Of a stretch of DNA of 6,025 nt, positions 1 to 4,817 are shown in pieces (position 1 is the first letter of the stretch; every line of letters begins with the position of its first letter). The stretch comes from Bacteroidales bacterium UBA1458 (GTDB lineage Bacteria; Bacteroidota; Bacteroidia; Bacteroidales; VadinHA17). The translations under genes were made by a program, and so were the position numbers. A model generated the notes under the pieces. The model did no database searches. It was not told where the DNA came from and was given only the letters and a program-made list of their open reading frames with translations. The stretch is taken from the NCBI GenBank assembly GCA_002325785.1, contig DCSU01000094.1, positions 24,439 through 30,463 on the forward strand, written 5' to 3'.

Positions 1-694
1 CGAGTGTGCTCCATGGCCCTGTGATCACAATTACGCGCTCAGGTCTATGGAGCTGACCCACCGCTGGCTCGGCCGTTGTGTGTCACAGCTCAGTAACACG
101 GAACCGCTCTACGGGTCAGAGCAGATGCTTTTCCCTATTGTTCAGGGAGCAGTATACAGTGATCTCCGGAGAATCTCAGCAGAAAAGATCGCTTCAGCGG
201 GAATGCCCGGCAATGCCATTGGCGGACTCTCCGTGGGCGAGCCGGCGGAGGTGATGTACGAGATGCTGGAGGTGGTGAACGAGATACTCCCGGCCGACAA
301 GCCACGCTACCTGATGGGTGTGGGTACCCCTGCCAACATCCTGGAGGGCATAGCCCGCGGTGTCGATATGTTTGACTGCGTGATGCCAAGCCGTAACGGC
401 CGCAATGGCATGCTGTTCACACGCGACGGTATTATAAACATAAGGAACCAGCGTTGGGCTTCTGATTTCTCACCGGTAGACGCGGGCTCTGACTCTGAGA
501 TAAGCCGTACATATTCAAAGGCTTACCTGCGCCACCTGGTGATATCGGGAGAGATGCTCGGGGCCCAGATTTCCACCATACATAACCTCTCATTCTACCT
601 CAGCCTGGTGCGGGAGGCAAGGGAGAGGATACTTGACGGTACATTCGGAACATGGAAACAAGAAACAGTTCGAAGAACTTCAGAGAGAGCCTGA
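1..694 (+). CDS. tgt: tRNA-guanine(34) transglycosylase (queuine tRNA-ribosyltransferase), 3' part
   Basis: Tgt exchanges guanine 34 in the anticodon of tRNAs for Asp, Asn, His and Tyr for the queuosine precursor preQ1 (or queuine), in the cytoplasm. The frame opens at base 2; base 1 is the last base of the preceding codon, so the start lies off the left edge. About 230 residues are visible of a family that usually has about 375. Seen in order: ECAPWPCDHNYALRSMELTHRW near the left edge, FPIVQG (179 onward region upstream of GGLSVGEP), the substrate loop GGLSVGEP (about 221-244), YLMGVGTP, and MFDCVMPSRNGRNG, whose Asp at 374-376 aligns with the catalytic nucleophile (Asp280 of Zymomonas Tgt). 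The family's CxCxxC zinc motif is absent: the equivalent stretch (476-511) reads VDAGSDSEISRT, while the fourth ligand, His in STIHNL, is kept. The reading frame is intact up to TGA at 692-694, and its end overlaps the next gene. Identification is secure. Confidence 0.96.
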   Translation, partial: ECAPWPCDHNYALRSMELTHRWLGRCVSQLSNTEPLYGSEQMLFPIVQGAVYSDLRRISAEKIASAGMPGNAIGGLSVGEPAEVMYEMLEVVNEILPADKPRYLMGVGTPANILEGIARGVDMFDCVMPSRNGRNGMLFTRDGIINIRNQRWASDFSPVDAGSDSEISRTYSKAYLRHLVISGEMLGAQISTIHNLSFYLSLVREARERILDGTFGTWKQETVRRTSERA

Positions 695-1791
695 AAAAGC
701 TTGCCCCGGGGATACTGGACTGGTATATCATTAAACAGTTCCTGGGCACATTTATATTCTCGCTTGTACTGATACTTAGTATAGCGGTCATATTTGACTT
801 CTCGGAAAAGATTGATGATTTCATCCAGAAGCAGGCTCCGCTTAAGGCTATCGTTTTTGACTATTACCTGAACTTCATCCCCTATTTTGCCACCCTCTTT
901 GCCCCGATGTTTGTTTTTATCTCGGTGATTTTTTTTACTTCGAGAATGGCTGTCAACACCGAGATCATCGCCATGCTTAACAGCGGCATGAGCTTCAGGC
1001 GGCTCCTGGTGCCATACTTCATCTCGGCTGCCTTCATCGCCCTGGCCGCCTTTATGCTCCAGAATTATGTCCTGCCCCAATCAAACATTGCCCGACTCGA
1101 TTTTGAAGAGAAGTATTACCGCAGCTCCGACTTCAGGAGGATGAATGTCTCATCTGTTCACCGACAGGTTTATCCCAACGTCTATATCTACATGGAGCAG
1201 TACAACAAGATATCGCAGAGCGGACGCAACTTCAGCATGGAGAAGTTTGACGATATGGGAAGGCTTGAGTCAAAGATGACTGCGAACATGATCCGCTGGG
1301 ACAGCACCACTAACAAGTGGGGGGCATGGTGGTACAATATAAGAGAGAATGACAGCATAGGTGAGCGTCTCTCCTCGGGCAGGAGGATAGATACCGTTCT
1401 TAACGTGGGCCCTGGCGACTTCACACGGTCTCCCGAGTTTGTCTACACTATGACGCACGGTGAACTTATTGATTACATTGAGGTACTGGAGTCGCAGGGC
1501 TCTGATGAGATCAAGCTTTACCTGAATGAGAAGCACAGGCGGTATGCCTTCCCGTTCGCCTTCTTCATCCTTACGCTGATTGGTGTCTCACTCTCATCAC
1601 GGAAGATCAAGGGAGGGATTGGGATGCAGATCGGAATCGGGCTGGTTCTCACTTTCTCTTACATCCTCTTCATGCAGTTTGCTTCCCAGTTTTCACTGAA
1701 GGGCGATCTGGATCCAGCGCTCGCAATGTGGATCCCGAATATTATATACGCATTCATTGCGATGGGCGTCTATTACACCGCACCGAAATAG
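652..1791 (+). CDS. LptF/LptG (YjgP/YjgQ) family permease
   Basis: Inner-membrane permease of the family that, with the ATPase LptB, extracts lipopolysaccharide and passes it to the periplasmic Lpt bridge. The 379 residues have the family layout: three N-terminal membrane segments (about 31-49, 75-96, 118-137), a periplasmic domain of about 160 residues (138-297, the jellyroll region), and three C-terminal segments (about 298-314, 321-344, 356-375). Recognisable stretches are DWYIIKQFLGTF at the start, DFSEKIDDFI after segment 1, and the cytoplasmic loop TEIIAMLNSGMSFRRLL (103-119), the expected coupling region for LptB. ATG at 652 is the only ATG, GTG or TTG start before segment 1, and an in-frame TGA lies just upstream at 634-636. 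It leaves a roughly 20-residue leader before the conserved part, with no clear Shine-Dalgarno sequence. The 43-base overlap with tgt suggests co-transcription and coupled translation. I cannot tell LptF from LptG by sequence alone, so no symbol is given. Confidence 0.93.
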   Translation: METRNSSKNFRESLKKLAPGILDWYIIKQFLGTFIFSLVLILSIAVIFDFSEKIDDFIQKQAPLKAIVFDYYLNFIPYFATLFAPMFVFISVIFFTSRMAVNTEIIAMLNSGMSFRRLLVPYFISAAFIALAAFMLQNYVLPQSNIARLDFEEKYYRSSDFRRMNVSSVHRQVYPNVYIYMEQYNKISQSGRNFSMEKFDDMGRLESKMTANMIRWDSTTNKWGAWWYNIRENDSIGERLSSGRRIDTVLNVGPGDFTRSPEFVYTMTHGELIDYIEVLESQGSDEIKLYLNEKHRRYAFPFAFFILTLIGVSLSSRKIKGGIGMQIGIGLVLTFSYILFMQFASQFSLKGDLDPALAMWIPNIIYAFIAMGVYYTAPK

Positions 1792-1800
1792 CACATTTTG

Positions 1801-1827
1801 TTTCATTCTGTGCATAAATGAAATTTT
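1801..1827 (+). terminator. Weak terminator-like hairpin after the permease gene
   Basis: TTTCATT (1801-1807) is the exact reverse complement of AATGAAA (1817-1823). They form a 7-bp stem with a 9-base loop, followed directly by TTTTAT. It begins 9 bases after the permease stop codon, the right place for an intrinsic terminator. The stem has only one G-C pair, so it would be weak. It may instead be chance in an AT-rich gap. Confidence 0.35.
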
Positions 1828-1884
1828 ATCTATCTTGGCGTGCTTTTTATGATTAATGATCATTTGGTTTAATCAGGCTAAAAT

Positions 1885-3429
1885 ATGGCACTGGAAAGGA
1901 AAATCAGGGAACTTAAGGAGAAGCGTGAGAAGATGCTTCTCGGCGGTGGCGAGGAAGCCATCGGAAAACAGAAGGCGATGGGTAAGAATACTGCCCGTGA
2001 GCGCATTATGGCGATCCTAGACGACGATACATTCAATGAGTATGATATGTTTGTCGAGCATGATGCCCGTGACTTTGGGATGGACAAGAAGCATCTGCCG
2101 AGTGACGGTGTGGTTATAGGCACAGGAACGGTACACGGCAACCCGGTTGCCATCTTTGCGCAGGATTTTACTGTTGCAGGGGGATCGCTGGGACTGATGC
2201 ACTCACGCAAGATCACCAAGATAATGGATCATGCGCTTCAGATGAGGATTCCGCTCATTGGAATAAACGACTCAGGCGGGGCTCGCATCCAGGAAGGGGT
2301 GAATTCGCTGGCAGGCTATGGAGAGATATTTTTCAGGAATACCATTTCCAGCGGTGTGATTCCGCAGATATCAGTGATACTGGGTCCCTGTGCCGGCGGG
2401 GCGGTATATTCGCCGGCGCTGACCGATTTTGTTTTTGTTGTGGAGAATATCTCCAAGATGTTCATCACCGGGCCGGAGGTTATCAAGACTGTACTGGGCG
2501 AAGAGATCTCAATGGAGGCTCTTGGAGGCGCACGGGTGCACTGTGAGGTCTCAGGCAATGCTCATTTCTTTGCCATGTCAGAGGATGAGTGCTTCAGCCA
2601 GATCAAGCGCCTTATCTCCTTCCTTCCCAGGAACAACCAGGTGCGGGCGGCGGTTATTGAGACCCTGCCACCTAAAAGCACATATGATATTAATAAGATT
2701 GTTCCGGGTGACCCGACCCTACCCTACGATGTCAGGGAGGTTATAAGGGCCGTTGTTGACGACTCCGATTTCTTCGAGATCCAGGAGATGTATGCACGCA
2801 ACATGGTGATAGGCTTTGGCCGCATGGGAGGCAGGACTGCAGGGTTCGTTGCCAACCAGCCGATGGAGATGGCCGGGGTGCTTGACGTTGATTCATCAGA
2901 CAAGGCTGCCAGGTTCATACGTTACTGTGATGCCTTCAGCATACCGCTCATCACCTTTGTTGATCTTCCCGGATACCTTCCGGGTGTGGACCAGGAGCAT
3001 GCCGGGGTAATACGTCACGGAGCGAAGGTTCTCTACGCCTACAGTGAAGCCACCGTGCCCAAACTGACGGTGATACTGCGTAAGGCTTACGGCGGAGGTT
3101 ATATTGCCATGAGCTCGCGTCACCTGCGTGCCGATTTTGTGTTTGCGTGGCCGACGGCTGAGATAGCGGTCATGGGCCCCGAGGGCGCTGCAAACATCAT
3201 ATTCCGCAAGGAGATAACCACTGCCGCCAATCCTGATGAGGTCCGCCGCCAGAAAGTGGAAGAATACAAGGAGAAGTTTGCCAACCCGTATGTGGCGGCA
3301 TCACGCGGTTATGTTGACGCGGTTATTGAACCCTCGGAGACGAGGAGGCTGCTGCTCCACGGGCTGGAGGTGTCTGAGAACAAGGATATACAGATGCCCT
3401 GGAAGAAACACGGTATTCCACCCTTCTGA
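1885..3429 (+). CDS. Acyl-CoA carboxylase carboxyltransferase (beta) subunit, PccB/MmdA/12S family
   Basis: This subunit moves CO2 between carboxybiotin and an acyl-CoA, most likely propionyl-CoA to (S)-methylmalonyl-CoA or the reverse. The 514 residues match the usual length. The crotonase-fold N-terminal half holds GINDSGGARIQEG (126-138, first oxyanion-hole glycines) and ILGPCAGGAVYSPALTDF (165-182). The C-terminal half holds FVDLPGYLPGVDQEH (358-372), RKAYGGGYIAMSSRH (399-413, second oxyanion region) and FAWPTAEIAVMGPEGAANI (420-438). The C-terminus, PWKKHGIPPF, is typical of propionyl-CoA carboxylase, methylmalonyl-CoA decarboxylase and transcarboxylase subunits rather than of AccD. Position 407 is Ile, where actinobacterial and human PccB have Asp. 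The ATG at 1885 follows an AT-rich leader without a Shine-Dalgarno sequence, and MALERKIRELKEKREKML is a normal family N-terminus. The biotin carrier gene follows 23 bases later. Biotin carboxylase and membrane decarboxylase subunits are not in view, so carboxylase, decarboxylase and transcarboxylase roles cannot be separated here. Confidence 0.94.
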   Translation: MALERKIRELKEKREKMLLGGGEEAIGKQKAMGKNTARERIMAILDDDTFNEYDMFVEHDARDFGMDKKHLPSDGVVIGTGTVHGNPVAIFAQDFTVAGGSLGLMHSRKITKIMDHALQMRIPLIGINDSGGARIQEGVNSLAGYGEIFFRNTISSGVIPQISVILGPCAGGAVYSPALTDFVFVVENISKMFITGPEVIKTVLGEEISMEALGGARVHCEVSGNAHFFAMSEDECFSQIKRLISFLPRNNQVRAAVIETLPPKSTYDINKIVPGDPTLPYDVREVIRAVVDDSDFFEIQEMYARNMVIGFGRMGGRTAGFVANQPMEMAGVLDVDSSDKAARFIRYCDAFSIPLITFVDLPGYLPGVDQEHAGVIRHGAKVLYAYSEATVPKLTVILRKAYGGGYIAMSSRHLRADFVFAWPTAEIAVMGPEGAANIIFRKEITTAANPDEVRRQKVEEYKEKFANPYVAASRGYVDAVIEPSETRRLLLHGLEVSENKDIQMPWKKHGIPPF

Positions 3430-3452
3430 TTGGTGCCGGAAAAACTAGTACT

Positions 3453-3767
3453 ATGGAAAAGAAAGAGACCGAGAAGCTGACAATTGACCAGACCCAGTAT
3501 ACCACCAGGCTGAGCAGCCGCTTTGCCGGACGGAAGCAATATGCGCCACCAGTGCCGGGAAGGATATGCAGTTTCATTCCGGGCACTGTTGTTGAGGTGC
3601 TTGTAAGTGAGGGTGACACGGTGAACGAGGGTGATGATATTGTCATCCTCGATGCGATGAAGATGAAGAACAGGCTGAAGAGCCATATTGCAGGGAGGGT
3701 TGCCTCCATCAACGTGAAGCCAGGTGACAGGGTCACCAAGGGAGCTGTCATGGTTGAGATAGTCTGA
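3453..3767 (+). CDS. Biotin carboxyl carrier protein (biotin/lipoyl-attachment domain)
   Basis: Small 104-residue carrier that holds biotin on a lysine and shuttles carboxybiotin between a biotin carboxylase and the carboxyltransferase encoded just upstream. Residues about 31-104 form one biotinyl domain: APPVPGRICSFIPGTVVEVLV, then EGDTVNEGD, the attachment motif DAMKMKN with Lys70 as the biotinylated residue (AMKM, 68-71), and the closing strands GRVASINVKPGDRVTKG. The usual motif is EAMKMEN, so two flanking acidic positions differ (Glu to Asp, Glu to Lys), but the core AMKM is intact. Residues 1-30 are polar and charged (MEKKETEKLTIDQTQYTTRL) and probably make a short docking or linker segment; there is no Pro/Ala-rich linker as in E. 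coli AccB. It lies 23 bases after the carboxyltransferase on the same strand, so one operon is likely. Start ATG 3453 is the first in the frame after the upstream stop; a GGAAAAA stretch precedes it at loose spacing. A lipoyl-domain protein is an alternative, but AMKM favours biotin. Confidence 0.93.
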   Translation: MEKKETEKLTIDQTQYTTRLSSRFAGRKQYAPPVPGRICSFIPGTVVEVLVSEGDTVNEGDDIVILDAMKMKNRLKSHIAGRVASINVKPGDRVTKGAVMVEIV

Positions 3768-3785
3768 CGGGTGATACCGGTCAGA
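3763..3785. terminator. Hairpin spanning the two convergent stop codons
   Basis: TCTGAC (3763-3768) pairs perfectly with GTCAGA (3780-3785). Inside, after one G-G mismatch, GGT (3770-3772) pairs with ACC (3776-3778) around a GAT loop. The left arm contains the TGA stop of the biotin carrier gene and the right arm the TGA stop of ispE read on the other strand. Its place between convergent genes suits a bidirectional 3'-end structure. Neither strand has a T-run after it, so classical intrinsic termination is doubtful. Three of the base pairs come free from two opposed TGA codons. Confidence 0.35.
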
Positions 3786-4602
3786 TAAGATCGCCGGTAT
3801 TCAGCAGATAGGGAAGGATTTCGCGGGGAAGCTCAGGCTCCTCACTGAAGATTCCATAAACGGCCGATCCGCTTCCTGACATTGAAGCGTATGTTGCTCC
3901 TGCTTCATAGAGAGCCATTTTCAGCCTGCCCACCAGCGGATATAGACGGAATATATTCATTTCGAAATCGTTGACCACCCTGGTCCGCCATTCAGTCAGC
4001 GGCAGGTTAAGCAACTGCCTCAGTGACAGTCCTGACGGTGACGGCACGCATCCGGCATAAGCCTCGGCTGTGCTGCTCTTAAGGTTCGGGTACAGTATAA
4101 CGATATGATACTGGCTCAGGTCAAGAGGGAACTCTGACAGGATATTTCCCACACCCTCAGCAAATGAAGGCGTGCTGTCTATAAAAAACGGGGCGTCACT
4201 GCCCAGCCTGCCGGCAAATGACCGCAGCTCCTCGGAGTTGAGGCCGAAGCCGAAGTAGCGGTTCAGAGCCCTGAGCATCCATGCAGCATCGGAAGACCCT
4301 CCCCCAAGACCTGCTCCGACGGGTATGTTCTTGTGAAGATGGACACGAATACCCGGAAAGTCAAACGAAAGGCGCATGAGCCTCACTGCCTTCATCACCA
4401 GGTTATTCTCCGGGTCATCATCTTTCATTAATCCTGTAACCCTCAGGGTATCATGCTTGCGGTTGTCCTTCCTTACGACAAACTCCAGGGCATCAGACAG
4501 GTCAACAGGGTAGAAGAAGGTCTCGATATTATGATAGCCGTCAGGTCTCTTTTCAACGATCCTTAACCCGATATTTATCTTAGCCCTGGGAAAAACTACC
4601 AT
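3781..4602 (-). CDS. ispE: 4-diphosphocytidyl-2-C-methyl-D-erythritol kinase
   Basis: IspE phosphorylates the 2-hydroxyl of CDP-methylerythritol with ATP, the fourth step of the MEP route to isopentenyl diphosphate, in the cytoplasm. The 273 residues are close to the usual length. All three GHMP-kinase motifs are present: FPRAKINIGL at the N-terminus with Lys8, the ATP-binding glycine loop PVGAGLGGGSSDAA (94-107), and the C-terminal MSGSGSAVYG (241-250). LGSDAPFF (133-140) supplies Asp136, which with Lys8 matches the catalytic pair Lys10/Asp141 of the E. coli enzyme. STAEAYAG (177-184) is also typical. RPDGYHNIET (19-28) is the conserved CDP-ME contact region. It is transcribed toward the biotin carrier gene, with stop codons 13 bases apart, and is divergent from dnaB. 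Start ATG at 4602 gives the usual short N-terminus MVVFPRAKIN and is preceded by two palindromes and a candidate promoter element. No damage to the frame is seen. Confidence 0.96.
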   Translation of the reverse strand: MVVFPRAKINIGLRIVEKRPDGYHNIETFFYPVDLSDALEFVVRKDNRKHDTLRVTGLMKDDDPENNLVMKAVRLMRLSFDFPGIRVHLHKNIPVGAGLGGGSSDAAWMLRALNRYFGFGLNSEELRSFAGRLGSDAPFFIDSTPSFAEGVGNILSEFPLDLSQYHIVILYPNLKSSTAEAYAGCVPSPSGLSLRQLLNLPLTEWRTRVVNDFEMNIFRLYPLVGRLKMALYEAGATYASMSGSGSAVYGIFSEEPELPREILPYLLNTGDLI

Positions 4603-4624
4603 ATCCGGATACTCTCTTAAGAGA
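4602..4624. promoter_or_regulatory. Two adjacent perfect palindromes at the ispE start
   Basis: TATCCGGATA (4602-4611) and TCTCTTAAGAGA (4613-4624) are perfect 10- and 12-base palindromes separated by one base. They fill the space between the ispE start codon and a candidate -7 promoter element, so they would lie in the short untranslated leader. They could be operator sites or form leader hairpins. No known binding site is recognised. Confidence 0.3.
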
Positions 4625-4625
4625 T

Positions 4626-4633
4626 CAAAAATA
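4626..4633 (-). promoter_or_regulatory. ispE: Candidate ispE promoter -7 element
   Basis: On the minus strand this reads TATTTTTG, a full match to the Bacteroidota -7 consensus TAnnTTTG. It lies 24 bases upstream of the ispE ATG, implying a leader of about 15-20 bases. No TTTG-like -33 box is seen at the expected distance, and the region is AT-rich, so chance is possible. Confidence 0.3.
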
Positions 4634-4732
4634 TACGAACCTTTTTAAATTCCTTCATATTTACTGATTATATCTGTTTTCAACATCTTTTAAACAATTT
4701 TCTGTTTGAAACAAATGGCGGGCAGCAGCCCC

Positions 4733-4758
4733 TTTGACTGTTTCTATTGTTACATTTG
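4733..4758 (+). promoter_or_regulatory. dnaB: Candidate dnaB promoter (Bacteroidota type)
   Basis: TACATTTG (4751-4758) fully matches the Bacteroidota -7 consensus TAnnTTTG. TTTG at 4733-4736 could be the -33 box, but the 14-base spacing is shorter than the usual 18-20, which lowers confidence. Transcription would start near 4765, giving a leader of about 50 bases. There is no Shine-Dalgarno sequence before the ATG at 4818, only AT-rich sequence, as is common in this phylum. Confidence 0.4.
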
Positions 4759-4817
4759 ATCACGGCAGGCACACCTGTTTTCTGAACATATATCACTGAT
4801 TAACAATAATATATTCA

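Larger units (their letters stand above)
4603..4817. other. Divergent ispE-dnaB intergenic region
   Basis: This 215-base region is clearly AT-richer than the flanking genes, apart from a short G/C-rich patch at about 4718-4732. No reading frame, tRNA-like fold or known riboswitch is recognised. It holds candidate -7 elements for both genes, the two palindromes beside ispE, an imperfect direct repeat (4656-4670 and 4787-4802, each CATAT plus ACTGATTA), an 11-base symmetric TGTTTGAAACA (4703-4713), and a small CAGG/CCTG hairpin followed by TTTT at 4766-4781 in the likely dnaB leader. Confidence 0.6.

Noticed and set aside
595..1080. Long minus-strand reading frame opposite tgt and the permease
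   Set aside because: Its translation is low-complexity and charged, with no recognisable domain, and it lies wholly opposite well-supported genes. It is a shadow of plus-strand codon bias. The same holds for minus-strand frames at 1878-2219 and 3323-3751.
1831..1838. TATCTTGG as a -7 promoter element for the carboxylase genes
   Set aside because: It differs from TAnnTTTG at one key base and has no TTTG at the expected upstream distance; nothing else in the 93-base gap is better. A promoter probably exists here but cannot be placed.
1855..1864. AATGATCATT palindrome upstream of the carboxyltransferase gene
   Set aside because: A 10-base AT-rich palindrome in an AT-rich gap, without extension or a second copy; not enough to call an operator.
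2429..2746. Plus-strand out-of-frame reading frame inside the carboxyltransferase gene
   Set aside because: It is embedded in a strongly conserved coding region in another frame, has no domain, and is rich in Arg, Ser and Pro as expected of an out-of-frame shadow.
1885..3429. Annotation of the carboxyltransferase as AccD (acetyl-CoA carboxylase beta)
   Set aside because: It lacks an N-terminal zinc ribbon and contains both halves of the carboxyltransferase fold in one chain, with the KHGIPPF-type C-terminus of the propionyl/methylmalonyl-CoA group.
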